Shown here: positions 1 through 13,606 of the stretch, one piece after another
Numbering within the stretch: position 1 is the first letter of the stretch
Layout: each line of letters opens with the position of its first letter
Source of the DNA: Sipunculus nudus
Lineage: Eukaryota; Annelida; Sipuncula; Golfingiida; Sipunculidae
Assembly: GCA_026874595.1 (NCBI GenBank)
Contig: CM049320.1
Coordinates: 41,602,714 to 41,666,713 of the forward strand
Direction of reading: 5' to 3'
DNA length: 64,000 bases
Made by a program: the position numbers and the translations under genes
The notes under the pieces: model-generated
Told to the model about the DNA's origin: nothing
Database searches by the model: none
Seen by the model: the letters and a program-made list of their open reading frames with translations, nothing else

Positions 1-399
1 TATCTTGAGCAGGTAAAATCAGATCTTTCTTTCTACTACAAGGTTTCATTTTACGACACATAATTATATAATGTAGTTAAGGATTTACTTTCAAAAACAC
101 GCTCGTTTATCTCGACTTTTCTATGGTACAAGAAAGCGTTTCTTCATTTTAGCTGATGAGGGTTTGATACGTATCACCATTTAGTTCTGGTCCCAGGTGG
201 GACTACTCCCGTAAAACATCGCCCAAGCGGAATATTAGTGGAACAGCGCCACAGACGCAAAGTCTGAGGGTAACCCCATTATAGCATATAGAGCTGTCTG
301 ACTATAATTCTTATTTATTTGGTGGACTTCATATGCCTAGAATGTTGTTAAGTCAGATATTACCCGGCACAACATAGATTTGAATGGCGAGCAAAATCA

Positions 400-400
<1 letters not shown>

Positions 401-464
<64 letters not shown>
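401..464. repeat. (TA)n microsatellite
   Basis: About 64 bp of nearly pure TA with one G interruption near 418. It is followed by further AT-rich sequence to about 545. Confidence 0.95.
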
Positions 465-467
<3 letters not shown>

Positions 468-1076
468 ATATTATGGTTCTTCTAAGTTTTTTTATAAGTA
501 TATATATATAAATATAATTAAAATATATTATAATATATATAATGATATAATATAATTACAAATATAAACATTATATTCATAAAACGTTAGGTAAATACAT
601 CTAGAGCAGAAATATTAGCTGGGAATTTATTTCCGAAGTTTTCGTGCGTTAAGGTAATCAGAGAATTCATGATTCCACCGATGAAAATCACAGGGTCAGA
701 GATAATATCTTGACTCCAGCTTGTGGTCGATTTCATCTATAGTTGTTATAGTTAAATTGGCTGCGTTTTCAATAAAGGTACACACATTTTTTATTACTAT
801 TTTTTGAATGCCATTGGCACATATGATAAATGTGATGATTCAATTTTCCTGAAAGCCACAGGTGTATTACGTGTATATATTATTCTCGTCTTAATTGAGT
901 ATATGCAGATATTAATAAACCACGAAATGCCTACGTTTCTATTCTCATTCCACGAATTTGATACCCCCACGATTTGAGTTTTGCACAAAAAAACACGACA
1001 TTTTAAGCCTACGCTGTTTTCTTAATCCACAGTGTATATAATACACTTTGAAAGTGCTCGAATATAGTTAAATCGG

Positions 1077-1078
<2 letters not shown>

Positions 1079-1110
<32 letters not shown>
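1079..1110. repeat. (TA)n microsatellite
   Basis: About 16 uninterrupted TA units. Confidence 0.95.
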
Positions 1111-1113
<3 letters not shown>

Positions 1114-1946
1114 ATCATAAAACAAATGAGATAGACCAGCAAACATAACAAATACCAATGCCAATTAACTCTTTGCAGTACAGATAAGCAGATTAAATTT
1201 CTGAAACCGCCACCTGCGCCTATTGTTTTTTAAAACACTTAATGGCGCCGGCCGTCAACTAAGGAGCTTTAGAAAAAGGCCACTTAGACTTTACAGTAAT
1301 ACGTTATGATGGGAATGATTCAATATGTTCAACGTCTTCATCTTTCACCGAAAGATGAATTGATAAAACACCACTGCGTAACACAAGCCACTTTCTGTTT
1401 CAGCTAATGAAATCAAGCAGTTAAAAGTAAAACCTTTGGGACACGCTTGCTCTTACGGCTCAATTGGGGTTGTTACCAGAGGTTTCAGAAATGAGAGATG
1501 CTCTTTATTTGCAAAGTTTATTACATAAGAAAAAAAACCCCAACATATATATATGATATAACTGGGCTACAAAACATTTGTATATGAAATCAAATAATCA
1601 TCGGACCTGAGGGACGAACTTTCAGCACGCTTCCGCTTGAATTACATATTTCTGATAATGTTTCTCCTTATGTTTTCAGATATCCCCGAGTCGACAAAAC
1701 ATGGAGAAGATAGCAAAGTTCAAAGATTCCGATGTTATTTACTTTCGATAATACTCATCACATCTCATTTAATTTGCTGGTAGCGGGCTGCATAGTGACA
1801 GAGACAATTATTGACTAGTATCTGAGATTGATAAAAAGTTGTCTTGAGGTAGCTGATGATGTGCTTTGTTGCATAAAAACAAAAATAACGACCTCTGTGT
1901 ATATCCTTTCAGAGATAGTGGAACTTATTTAATCTAAAAAAATTGT

Positions 1947-1947
1947 G

Positions 1948-1981
<34 letters not shown>
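1947..1981. repeat. (GA)n microsatellite
   Basis: GA dinucleotide run with a single A interruption. It produces an Arg-Glu run in the forward frame, which is not evidence of a gene. Confidence 0.95.
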
Positions 1982-2387
1982 CTTTATACAGCTTCAGTAA
2001 ACATAAATGAAAAACAAGTGTATTTACACAAATCCACTCTCCTGTTATTCACACGCATAAATGCTATTTCCTGGAAGAACCAAAGGGTTTTCCCGAAAAT
2101 GCAGAATTGCTTACGGAAAATTATTTTTCAGAATATAAAACATGGTTTAATATACGTGTGTTATATGAGACACGAATACACAGAAAAGCTATTGATCTTT
2201 AAAGAACACTTTGTTATGTATTTCTAAATAAGGAACTGTCATTTTGTTACAATATAAGAATCAAACAACATCAACGTTTTTTAATTGACATTTGTTGTAA
2301 AAAATGTAATTTAAGTATAGTTAAATGTAAATTCCAAGTATGTGCACCTATGATTATTAAACGGAATGAAGAGATTGTTGACCCACT

Positions 2388-2525
2388 ACAGTATTCGGAC
2401 TGGGAGGTCCTAACTCAAGAAGTCAGGCCAAGTCCATGTCGAGTCCGATAGAAATAAAACATGTCACTTATTATAAACACTTATGAACATGTACGAACTA
2501 CCAACAGAATATTACAAAATAATAA

Positions 2526-2578
<53 letters not shown>

Positions 2579-2827
2579 AAGGTTTGCTCAGCATCAGGAG
2601 CTATAGATGTAATCTAAATGTATCTAAATGTAATCTGAAATTTCCATTTTATATTGCTTTTTAGGTATAGGTTAGTGGACTCGGACTTGGACTCGGGTGC
2701 CAAATGACTCGGACTCGAGGAAGGTGGACTTGGTCGCGAACCTCAAGGACTCGGACTTGGACTCGAGTAGCCTGTACTTGGAGTTGCACTTGGACTCGGA
2801 TGTTGTAGTGCATGTGAACAACATCAC
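2388..2827 (+). mobile_element. GACTCGG-rich dispersed element, copy A
   Basis: One of three related copies in this window (also 27098-27581 and 37605-38364). Shared landmarks in order are an AGTCCGA/AGTCCAA plus A-rich stretch, AATAACACTATA, GCTCAGCATCAGGAGC, a TAATCTGAAA/TTCCATTTT stretch, then tandem GGACTCGGACTTGGACTCG. It has no coding capacity; the open frame 2697-2882 is a shadow of the GACTCGG repeats. In this copy a long TA array sits where copy B has only CACTATATACATAG. The 5' boundary is approximate. I read it as a non-autonomous DNA-type repeat of unknown class. Confidence 0.7.
2529..2576. repeat. (TA)n microsatellite inside dispersed element
   Basis: About 24 TA units located inside copy A of the GACTCGG-rich element, at a site where copy B has only a short ATATA. 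Confidence 0.95.
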
Positions 2828-5340
2828 TTACTTACAATTAACCTGGGCCGTTTCTTACGGCAGTGCTTCAGCCAGTAAATAAGGCTGGGCATTTAATTGT
2901 TTACGCTTGATATTAAAAACTAAAAGGTTTCAGCGATGACACCTATAGGTTCTTGTGTCTTTGAAACAAATAGAAACTGGCACCTCCATCATGTCTTGGG
3001 GCAGCACTGGCCTCAGAAGTGATGTGAAATAATGATCAAGGAAATAGATCAGGTGAAGCTATACAAAGTACAGATGCCTGTACTGCTGATACAGAGAACA
3101 CGAGTAAATGGTGCTGACCTAAACAATTACTCTTTGCTGCAAAGGGTACAGTTGCTTTAGGAACAATTTCCGCAGCCCTCTATCCGTAATTATTTTGGTA
3201 AAAATTTTGAACCAAAGACAGGACCGATTTATCTGACAAAAACGCCTCACAGAGTGTTCTCTATTGGAGGATGTCAAATAGGTTACCTTAATCTCTGTCA
3301 ATATCTCTATCACTCTATCTTGTCCAACCCTGTCACAATTTTCGATCACTGTCATTGCCACTCGTTGTTTCTGCATACCAATTGTTATATTTAAATACTT
3401 AAAATGCTTTACCATACTGAACAACACGGACCAAAACAGAAATTTGGATACCTGTGTAAATCCTTGTTATTATAATGTTATATCTGCAGAGAGAGAACTG
3501 TTTTCGAACCATAAGACATACACACATACACATATGTATGACTTACCACCAATACTATGTATAAGATAATACGGTTGCATTCACAGCTGTTATTTTTACA
3601 TCATATACATATAGTTTTATAGTTCCTTAACAAGACGTACTCATTTATACACGTCGTCAAAACTTCTGCATTCTTTGTGGTTCTTTAAGGTGAAGATATA
3701 AGCCAGTGTAAAGAATAAAATAGGTCCGTAAATTTCTTATATCAGCCTGGTACCTGCATTCAGTTACAGTCATCCATATTTTCATTTAATGGAGTTACTG
3801 GCACCGCTATCCAATGATAAATGTCACATTACTGAGTGTGACTGACATTAGTGATATGCGAAATTTAATTTTGACTTGATTTGATATCCTGCTTGAAGCG
3901 TTACAATCTGAAAATTCAAAGTATCATTTATTTTTCTTAAATCCTATCACAATATGGGTATTGATACCGCATACACCTGATTCTAAATAAAAATAAAACT
4001 GACACAGATCTTTTACACAAGTAAGAGACCTTTTTACCCAACTGAGATAATATGATAGGTGTGTCCTGCAAAACTTGTTACTGTCTAGCACAGGGCTGGT
4101 TACGATGTTTATAACCTGAGCTGCTGACAGGAGTGAAAGTTTTCTTAGCGGAAAAAAGAAGATTATTTCCTCATGAAGTCATATTTGTAACCATGCACCA
4201 TTAGAGTATTATGTTATCCAAAGTAAGAGAGCTTGTTGTCAGGCCAAAACGGTAACATGCATTGCTCCAACGTCAGTGACGCTCTGACGAGATAAAACCC
4301 GCGAAAGGTTTTGTGCCACGGGGACCGGATCAATCAATCTATGAGCCGGATCTGGGTCCCCGAGACTTTGTCATGCCCCGACAAACCAGCAGAAGTTGAT
4401 CGATGTGCTAAAAGTAGTTTCACAACTCTGTCCCCGGACAGACGGGCCTTGCGGTGTGCCGACCCCCGTGGGCAGTTTTCTTAATTTAGGAGGTTGTATG
4501 ATCATTCTTTTTATCCAGCTAAGGGAAACAATTTTCAGAATTCTGCTCATGAAAGAATACACTTTATTTTGTTCTTTAGAGAATTCTAAGGTTGATGTCC
4601 GAAAAGCTTCGCTGGTTTCCGCAGTGTTGCGAAACATCCCAAAGCACGTATTCCGTTTGCGATGCTGCCTACTGGGCCCAACAGCAGATCTGATACGAGG
4701 TTATTTGTGAAATTTATAAAGCTTTTACATTTTTGTTAACCAGAAGGAGGTACATCTAAATGTTATTAGATTTGATATTTCATGGAGTATTTATCACTCG
4801 AAAAAGAAAAACGCAGTGTATAGCAGTGCAGCGGAACGTATTACATAATTCTGCAAATGTCATTGAGCAAATCCATCGTACATTAATGATTTATCATTCT
4901 CTATTAACCAGGCCGTTATTTCATGACACTGACGCTAAAGTACATTTATTTATCCCCATCATTAACTACAAAACAAACCCCTGATAAATGTCGGTCGGTA
5001 TCGTCTATTATATGTCAATATTTCATATATTATAATTGTGATTCCAAGTGGAATTTTCCCATGTATATAGAAATGTTAAGAAACTTTATCTTATCAAATT
5101 TATTTTCAAACCATAAAAGTTTGAATAACAAAATAGAAGACATTTCTACCAATGACTTTTAGATTAGATCTCTTGAACTATATTTAGAAGTTGGACATAA
5201 CTTCCAAATGGATGATAAGATATCGTGAGCGTATCGATATAAGGATATCTTACGATACCGATGCGGTATCTGACTTTGTGTTGCAATGTATCGGAGCTTC
5301 AGGAAATCGTTACAGCCCTATTATAAAGTACGTTTTTCTT
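2828..5340. other. Noncoding stretch, nothing recognised
   Basis: Open frames here (minus 3119-3427, plus 4396-4710 and minus 4371-4637) overlap each other or lack any motif I know. The 4270-4480 part is unusually GC-rich for the window, but no repeat termini or tRNA-like boxes are convincing. Confidence 0.5.
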
Positions 5341-5341
5341 C

Positions 5342-5635
5342 CCCAATCATAAAGTTCACCACAAAAGACTTTTAACGAATCGGCCTCAAGTGGTTAGGAT
5401 TGTTAACATTGTTTCCGAAGTACAGATCTTAAAACTAGCACCCCAAGGTTGTGTGCTTTCTCCGGAACTGTACTTTCTATTCACCTATGACTGTGTCTCT
5501 GCTTCTGATGATTGCCTCAACGTAAAATCTGCAGATGACACAACAGTGTCTTGGATCATCCAGGGAAATAACGAAAGTGTTTACCGCTATAAAATTAAAA
5601 CTAGCACATATACGCGTCGGCCGTTCGGCAATTAA
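5342..5635 (+). pseudogene. LINE reverse-transcriptase fragment (CR1/L2-like), decayed
   Basis: The frame, open from about 5342, reads as part of the palm domain of a non-LTR retrotransposon reverse transcriptase. It has an RLLTNRPQVVRI-like start, then APQGCVLSP (5438-5464), then LFTYDC, then ADDT (about 5531-5542), which corresponds to the catalytic [F/Y]ADD box with S replacing the aromatic residue. This order and spacing are typical of CR1/L2/Rex-type elements. Only about 98 residues remain, the frame ends at a stop at 5633-5635, and neither the endonuclease nor the rest of RT is nearby, so it is a dead remnant. No ATG begins the homologous part. Family assignment is from motif memory. 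Confidence 0.8.
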
Positions 5636-5639
5636 ATAT

Positions 5640-7966
5640 ATCACTTGCGGCACAATAATCTAGTCAAACATTTTTAGTCAGACGTCTTTTTCATACACAA
5701 TTCCCAGTTGAGCAGACACACCCTGTGACACAGTAGTTGTCATGGCTTGAAATGGGAGAATGTACTATACCCCCATAAAGAGTCTACTAAGTGACACTGA
5801 CTAACAAATTCCAATTATGATAGAGGATCCTAGAATGGAGTTGGGGGAGGTGTGATTCTGGCTGACCTTTGTACTGGTTTAGAAACTAGAGCTGTATTCG
5901 GCGTGTATTGTTCTACTTGCTAGATTGATTCGGACCCCCCCTAAATCCGCTCAAAGTCTGAACTACCATGCAGTTAAATGGGCCAGAATGAAGAGCTAGG
6001 AGGAAAAGTGAACTGTATGCACGCAGAATTAGAAAAAAATGGTTATCTAAGATAAGACGCAGCCTCGTGGTTAAGGTGTTGCACTTTCTTTCTCCTTCCG
6101 TCCGAAGGTTGCCAAGGTAAAATGGAAATATCACAATAGAACCAAACAAGCTGGTACTTTAAACCTAATTATATCCTAAGACCGTAAATAAATAATCTAC
6201 TGTCCAACAAGCTTTTGATTACCTCATTTAATATACAGTATTTATAACAGGTCACGGATAAGTCATTTAAATATTCTTGGTTTCCTTGAACAGATAACGA
6301 CTCAAGAATTACTTAAATGATTATGAATTACGATCGGACATTGGGGATTAAGAAATGTTCCTAAATCCGATAATCTGAATAGTATATATTCAGTTTTTTT
6401 AAACTCCCCATGTATATAATTACAGTAAAAGCAAAAATGCTGTTTTGTGACCTCTGGTTCTGCATCGTAATCACATTAAGTTACCTTTCTCGTTAGGTTT
6501 TTGTTTTCATTCTAATGAAATTCAAACATAATATTCTTTCTTTATGAAGAAGAAACATGCCTGGCGGCTGATGGCTCGGTTTATTGCCGTGAATTGTTCA
6601 CACACTGAGCCAATTTACGAGCACCGCAAGGGGTCCCCTGGCGAGGATGCCATTCGAGCTATAGATACAGATCGCGTATATCTGTTATAACGTATGTTTA
6701 TCCCTGGCAGGTTTACTGCGTTAACAAAGCAACTCGAACCCCGACAACGTCGAACAACAGATGAAAAAATACATGGGTGGCTTACGGGATATGATACCCA
6801 ATTATCCTAGAAGCAATATACGGCGCAACTAACTGTCTGTCAAGGGAACCAGAAACTGTAGCTAAACCAACAGCTCACTGATATTAAAAACTTGCATTCC
6901 TCAGAATACAGATTTCCAATAAAACACACTGAAATTCAGCTTAAAAGTAACGGACATACGGAATCGCGTACTTCTGTAAGCACATCCCACAGAAAATGAA
7001 ATATCCCATTTTAACACATAAACTATGCCCACCACTGATAACGTTTTACATCTAATACTAGGTGGCAAAACAGTGAAAATATCCCACTCAACTTTCAGAT
7101 TTACGTTGAATTCGTTTTGAGTCTCTCTTGCAGCGGGTATTTGAGCAAGCGTTCCTCTTCTATAGTCGGACTTGAAGGCCAGGTTTTCCATCTAGAATTG
7201 TGGTTGGTAATGATAATAACGGTTCTCTAAAGGAAGTGATCCACAGGAACCAAATAATCCAGGATCCCTATCAGGATTAACCCAGTGACTTAGGGGCTGC
7301 CTGATGGTGTGGGTCACTGTCCTGGTGCAGTTGTGAATCGATTCGGCCATCAGGGATCAGTAGGGGCGATCCGCTTCAACCTTATAATCCGGGATCCAAA
7401 TTGGGAATACTTCTTAAACTGTCCTTTGGGAAGGTCGCCCAGATTGCGAATCTCCATTAACTCTTTCGATATATATATATATATTCTGTACAAACAGTGT
7501 GTAAACGCCCGAATGGTGCACAAGCTGGCTTCGGTTGATCTGGGAATCTAGCCGGGTGTCTTGCTTCATCAGCGAGTGAAGCATTTTGAGTCACGTTAGA
7601 GGAATGGCCTGGGGGGCTGTAAAACAATGCAGCCATTGATTGTTACAAGCTCTGATGACAGTCTATCTCCAGTACCATTATCACCCACTAACCATGTCAC
7701 CGCGTGTCCTCGCATACGGTCTCTGCTACCCGGCTCTGCCATCCCTAACTCTGGATGATTTTACGTAACGTATGATGACCATCATGATTCTCGCCTTTTC
7801 AGGTGCCAAGGAGCTCCCGTAAGGCCCACACACACGCAATCAACATAGGAATCTGGACATAAATTATCACTCATCGCTCACGTTATATATGAGGTGATTG
7901 GTGGAGAAGTGTCCTCCTTGGCATTATGGGGATAAAAAAAACAACATCTAATCACATTCATGATTT

Positions 7967-7968
<2 letters not shown>
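5640..7968. other. Noncoding stretch, minor repeat traces
   Basis: No gene seen. At 5930-5965 there is a CCCCCCCTAAATCCGC string resembling the right terminus of the GGGGCGGATCC-type MITE at 21535-21756. At 6066-6115 a GCCTCGTGGTTAAGG string resembles a tRNA D-arm of a degenerate SINE, but no good B box follows. Open frames at 5913-6149, 6901-7191 and 7309-7551 are not recognisable. Confidence 0.4.

Positions 7969-8011
<43 letters not shown>
7969..8011. repeat. (TA)n microsatellite
   Basis: About 21 uninterrupted TA units. Confidence 0.95.
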
Positions 8012-8014
<3 letters not shown>

Positions 8015-9743
8015 AGAACTAGTGTTAAGCGTCCCATACAGTTACTAATATATATTGAGCGTCCCTACTGATATTTTTCTGTGTATCTCCTTGTCGTATC
8101 TACCCAGGGTCGGTCAGTGCGCGCAACTGACCATGTCATTCACTTATAATTAACGACACACGTTAGCGGCAGACTTAGACCACATGCGTTCTGAAATGTA
8201 AATTAGGGTCAAAAGTGAACTAATATAAAGTAGTTACGACGGTGGAAACTTCGCATTTTGCCAGATTCCATCACGTCTGCCGTATTGTGCACGACTTATA
8301 TTTTCACTATTTCATCTTTGACAGGTTGTTACTTTCATATTAAGTTAATTTATACATGCGTGTACAAGAGTGATGTAATGATATCCTTCTTTAATATTCG
8401 GGTTACAGTTTAGCGAATATATAACATTTAGGGAGACTGTACTTCTAGTCGCAGTCAGGCATGATGATCTGGGAAAAGCTACGGAATGACATGCTGTGGC
8501 GGTAAAATGTTGATAGGTAGTGATAGGTATAGCCTGATGATATCTGCAGTATTCCGGGGACAGGTGTGTTTGTCATAGTGGAGACAGCTGAGACATGTTC
8601 TCTAGAAGCGTAGATAGTTGGTGTCTGGGGAAGGCCACACTGCTTTTTCTGTTAAGGACGTCAGAGCAAGTATCGCATTTTTGCCAACAGACTGGTTAAT
8701 CTGGCGATGTATAACCTGTGTGGAAGCTGATTCTGATGCCTACATCTGGATGATACCAGTAGACATCAGCTATGGAAAACTGCCCAGAAAGAATAATCTG
8801 TGCGCGGTGCGTGAACTGTGTCAAACGTGAATACTCCAGCTCAAGAGCTCCATGAATCTGTTGGACTGAATGTACTCTACACACAACGCGAGCCACCAAA
8901 TGAGGCAAACATTGTAACATCCCGGTGTTATGTGTGCGCGCTGGTCATGTGACCAGAAACAGAGTGAACAGGAACTTTGCTATATACCTTCATTAACGGA
9001 CTCATTGTTTATTTATGTGATTATTATCATTTTTCATTGTTGGTACATATGGGGTGCCTTTTCTGAGAATGTACGTAACTTCTTTCTTTAATATATAGAT
9101 TTGCATTGTAAGTACGTCTTTTCAGTCTTTTTTGGAGTGTATATATGAAAGAGTTCAGCCAGTTTGTTTGACTTTTAAAAGAATTTGGATGTTCACATCT
9201 TTACCGGTGTGACATTCAACACATGAACATCTTTCTTGCATTAAGGTCATGTATATAATAATCAGGGGTCCATGTCACGATATGTAAGATTTACACGTGT
9301 CATTCAGCAAAAAATGTCGTCACACAGTGTAAGCTGCACTCTGTACCCGGTGCACTGAATCATGTGAATTAAATAAAAACGTACTACAGTAAAAAGAAAA
9401 ACCAACAAACAAGACAGAATTTACAATAGATTTGGCTAACATAATCATGGAAATAAAATAAGGATGCCCTACAATAATACACGTCTTATTTAAGAATCAG
9501 ACAGAGGGGTCTCCGTGTTCATTGGCGGGTCCGTGCCTGGATCCTGTTTCATCCCGCCACAATGAGACAATATCAGATGTAGTTGATCACGCAGACTCGG
9601 TTATAAATGTGTCCCTGACAAGTGGCAATCACGAGCCTTCCCGGCCTGATAACTTCAATAGGCGCATCTCCCTACGACAAGTCTGTATACAGTGGAAGTT
9701 ATCATACCACGGCTAAACTTTCTTAGGTATAGTATTTCATTAT
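8012..9743. other. Noncoding stretch, nothing recognised
   Basis: No repeat termini, RNA gene or coding signal found. The opposite-strand open frames around 8618-8920 overlap and show no family motif. Confidence 0.45.
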
Positions 9744-9960
9744 TGAATCTGCCAGAAGAGTATGCGTTCCCGTTCGCGTGTTTGTGTGTGTGTTTGTTTG
9801 TTCGGAATCTCCTAATATTTTCAGAGCATTTCTATCATGGGCTTATGAAGAATCAATAAGATTTTAATGTTCATCCAGTATCTTTTCCAGATTCTGGAGC
9901 GTCATTATGGAATATTCACAAATGTACGGTCACTTCTGAAGGAATGAACTTGGAATAATC
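9744..9960 (+). mobile_element. GT-rich dispersed repeat, copy 1
   Basis: Aligns by eye with 59876-60085. Shared parts are GCCAG(A/G)AGAGTATGCGTTC, a GTTTGT-rich stretch, ATTTTCAG(A/G)GCAT, AAGAATCAAT(A/T)AGATTTT, GGAATATTCACAAA and GTACRGTCAC. The longer relative at 51367-51745 begins with CCTCCGCCA and carries GTTTGTTTGTTTGTCTGTC. The pattern resembles a non-coding repeat I recall from many marine invertebrates. No coding capacity. Confidence 0.6.
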
Positions 9961-12350
9961 GGAAAAAAGAAGTGAATGCACAGAACGTCCCGCTCATCAG
10001 TGTGGCCCGGTCCCCTGTACAGGTCACGTTCGAGCGCTCATGCAGCACCTCAGAGTGACGGTGTCCTGTGTATTCGCACTGTTAAATCGCTGAACATTGA
10101 TCGACCACACAGGAAGATCATTTGATAGCTCTAACAAAATGAAGAACTTACATGTAGAGTGTATGTGGTGGGCAGAAAAAAATATATATTAATATAAATA
10201 TATCCGAAGCTGACAGCATAAGTTTAAAAATGTAGGATTATGTTTCACTGAATTGAGACCATCTGAAGTATCTTTTATCATTTCAGATGATAACCATCAG
10301 CATTGCTGAGTACATGCTACCCGGGGTGTTTTTTTTTTCTAAACACCAGCTTATCCTTAGTCTCAATATTTTCCCTTGAAGGCCTTTATAGTTTCATGTT
10401 GGATGCGACCGATGACGGAATTTTTTGGAGGTTTAAGGTTACATCCAAGGAAAAATCAGTTAAAGTAGGAGGTAATTTTAATGACAATGATCAGTCAAAG
10501 AATTTTTCAACATTGCCAGACCGTCCTTACTCCTTGGTATCGATGGAAACCTTATGAGGTAAATTTCCGGAAGGGGTGAAACTTTCACACGTATACATGC
10601 ATAGATGTCACCTAATGAGAGCAGCCTTTATGATGAATGTGAGACAAATATCATGTTCCTGAACCGAGACAACGAGTTGTTTTAGTGATTAGGGAGAAGC
10701 GGACCTGCTTTGTTTTTTCTGGTTTGTTATCAAAGTACGCTCATTAACAAAATTATTTACTGTAAGTAAAAACACAGGCAATTTTCCTATCCGAGACAAA
10801 TCTGTCTCTGGAATAAGCCACAATGCACTTCGTGAGACATCAAGATTTGATGTCACCTTTAATGCCTCCGCCACGATGAAACACGATCATTCACGTTCGT
10901 GTATGTGTGTGTTTGTGTGTTTGTTCAATACATAGCTCATGCAATCATGAACAGAATCTTATGAGAAATAATTTTTTATCTTTATTTAAGCTCCCTTGCT
11001 ATAAATGATATCATAATTAACATATATACACAAAGAAAACAACTGAAAAATTATGTTATGTTGGAAATATTGACATAAAATCAGAGAAAATGCATATCAT
11101 CTTAATATCTATATGTAAAAGTATATTTCGGTTTTTCAAGTACATGCAAACTGGAAGAGTGGCTATATCCTCGCGAGCTGCGGGAATTTAATGTATCGCT
11201 CTGGTAAAGGCATTTTTGCGGTTTGATCAAGATGGGTGGCGGTTGGGCCCATGTCGTTAGAGAAGACGCCGGTATCACCTTCTTTGGTAACTACAACCAA
11301 GTCGGTGTATTATAGGAGGAATACACATACATCGAACAACGTGAAATAAGGAGAACTAACACGAGCGCTTTCAGGAATACCATGTAGACTGGGATGAAAT
11401 TAAAATATACAGTATAACTACAAGTATGAACAGATTTATTCGATCTGATATTCCAGTGAATAGAAACATTTCTACGACAACCACGCACGTGTATTCTGTG
11501 CAACACAATTTACATTACACTATACTCGTACAACTGTGCTATGTATATGTGTGTACATATGTCCCAGCTGCAGTATTATATAGTTGTTCAAGATTATATA
11601 TATATATATATATTAATTTATATATCATAAATCATAACATATCGTCCAGGAAATAATCACATTCATGTATCTGAATTTTCGGTGATTCGCACCTGGTGTG
11701 CGATATACAAATGTATGGAACCCTGGAAAAACAGATTTATTGAACTTTAACAACAGTCGAGCACATAAGTAGTATCATAAATAGATTTTAACTTACCCTC
11801 AATATTTTGTGCTGTTATTTAGTAACTGGAAGTAATCATCCTAGAAACCATAATATGGTGACCCAAGTGAAGGCAGGAACAAGTATAAAATAGTCAAGAG
11901 CTGCTCAGCCCAACCCACTGATATCCAGGAGAACGAAGGAAAAAAATCCACACCCCCACGAAATGTTAAATGGCTGCGGCCTGATAATACAGAAACACTC
12001 CGTGTCAGGGAACAACCCTTACTGGAGAGCTCGCGCCTGTATACACGAAGTCTCTTTGATATCTGACATACGCGTTGAGAGATCCCGCGTGGAAGAAGGG
12101 AGGGCGACGATGTTATCTGCCTACTTAAATACAAGGTAATTCTCCGATAACGTTAAGACAGATTAAATGAATGTCTTGAGCTCGCTTTCCGCTGGAAGCA
12201 CTTTAGCTGTCATTAAAAGAAAATTCTCCCTGTTCCCCTGATACATGCTGCAGCCAATGCCGGAACTGAGCTACTACTGTGCCCGTCTGCGGTTGATTTC
12301 ACTCAATTTATTGAATGAAACACCTGATTTCATACTGCCTCTCCCTCTGT
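9961..12350. other. Noncoding stretch, nothing recognised
   Basis: No gene or clear repeat. A GTGTGTTTGTGTGTTTGTTC string at about 10903-10925 may be a further scrap of the GT-rich dispersed repeat. A short TA run lies at 11594-11612. The open frame on the minus strand at 11841-12134 is not recognisable. Confidence 0.4.
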
Positions 12351-12388
12351 ATAATATAATATAATATAATATAATATAATATAATATA
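12351..12388. repeat. (ATAAT)n pentanucleotide repeat
   Basis: About 7.5 tandem copies of ATAAT. Confidence 0.95.
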
Positions 12389-12654
12389 GTAAAAATTGTA
12401 AAAATTGCTCATTGCTTGAACGTGATACTGGCTGTCGAATCAAGTCTGGTACCGCGAGCGTCCATGCAGTGACACATACCATTTCAGCCTGTTACCTGAA
12501 AACGATGGCAATATTCATCCCAACCATGCTTAAAAAATATGTGCCACCTGATTCTCACATAAAACCGTGACCTTTAAGAAGTATAACTGATGGATACTCT
12601 ATAGGTCTGACGAGAAACAGTTAAAATAACTAACACGATACACTCTCCATTGCT

Positions 12655-12812
12655 AGGATGTTGGCGCTCGGTAGTTAGGGCGGAGGAAACCGGAGGACCC
12701 GGAAAAAACCCTCCGACCTTGGACGGGCCACTACAACCCAATCCCATACCCACGCCGGGAATCGAACCCGGATCGCCAGCGGAGACAGCCGAGCGTTTTA
12801 ACCCTCAACTCT
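12655..12812 (-). mobile_element. tRNA-derived SINE, minus strand
   Basis: Reading the minus strand, a tRNA-like head contains a D-arm remnant GTTAAAACGCTCGGCTGTC and a full B box GGGTTCGATTCCC (plus-strand 12757-12769). A body follows with GTTTTTTCCGGGTCCTCCGG and TTTCCTCCGCCC, a signature I recall from widespread animal tRNA-SINE tails. The A box is cut off at the 5' end by a (TA)n run at 12815-12838. It would be a Pol III-derived, non-coding retroposon relying on LINE machinery. The shadow open frame 12650-12883 is not a gene. Confidence 0.7.
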
Positions 12813-12814
12813 CC

Positions 12815-12838
<24 letters not shown>
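12815..12838. repeat. (AT)n microsatellite
   Basis: About 12 AT units directly abutting the 5' end of the minus-strand SINE. Confidence 0.9.
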
Positions 12839-12845
<7 letters not shown>

Positions 12846-12930
12846 TAGTGGCAGTTGTGACTATCAGTTATTTTCCAAAATAATGCTGTTATATACAACA
12901 CACCGTCAAATCGGAAATAACGTATACCTG

Positions 12931-12982
12931 TATGTAAGTATATGTAAATATGTAAATATGTAAATATGTAAATATGTAAATA
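12931..12982. repeat. (GTAAATAT)n octanucleotide repeat
   Basis: Five to six tandem copies of an 8-bp GTAAATAT-type unit. Confidence 0.9.
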
Positions 12983-13605
12983 AGTCAGGCATCAGGTGAT
13001 AGGTTCTGTAAGACCTATTTTTGGTCCCTTTTTCACAAAAATGAATCACTGGATCGAAAAAGTTCCCTTTTCGGTTTATTCATCACTGGACCACAGACCA
13101 AATCAAAGGATGTAATGTTTTCATTCGATTTATATAAAATTAAATAATATTTTATTATGTAATTGTACCTTGACTTCAGGAAAAGATGGTAAAAGTGCAG
13201 TACAGCGGAGCTGCCCAAAATTGGCTTCATTACTGATGGTCTGTCTATTTTTTCTTGGTCCCACACGGAGATTACTTGACGATTCAATCGAGAAAAAAAT
13301 TTTATAAGATTCACATAAAAATAAGACAACATCAAATTTAATTCAACGGAAAAATTAATTAAGGGTAATACAAGTATGTGGAATGTCACCAATATACTGC
13401 ACGTTACTAAATGATTTTTATATTTGACAATATATACCTATATTTCATCAAGAGAAAAACTCTTCATCATATAAAGCGTTTTGCCACTGACACATTTTTA
13501 TTACCCCTTATCAGTTGTATAGTTCCCGCCAAATGACTGTTCGTGTCAGTCCAGAAGCTATATAAGATACATCCGCCTGCCTGCTTATTAAACACCCATG
13601 CTAAC

Positions 13606-13606
<1 letters not shown>

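Larger units (their letters stand above)
1..2387. other. Noncoding stretch with microsatellites
   Basis: No open frame here resembles a known protein. Frames crossing 1943-2227 arise from the GA repeat. The stretch is AT-rich and holds TA arrays at 401-464 and 1079-1110 and a GA tract at 1947-1981, listed separately. I see no splice-bounded conserved exon, RNA gene or transposon terminus in the remainder. Confidence 0.6.

Noticed and set aside
5930-5965. Third GGGGCGGATCC-type MITE
   Set aside because: Only one end-like string; no matching opposite end or target duplication found.
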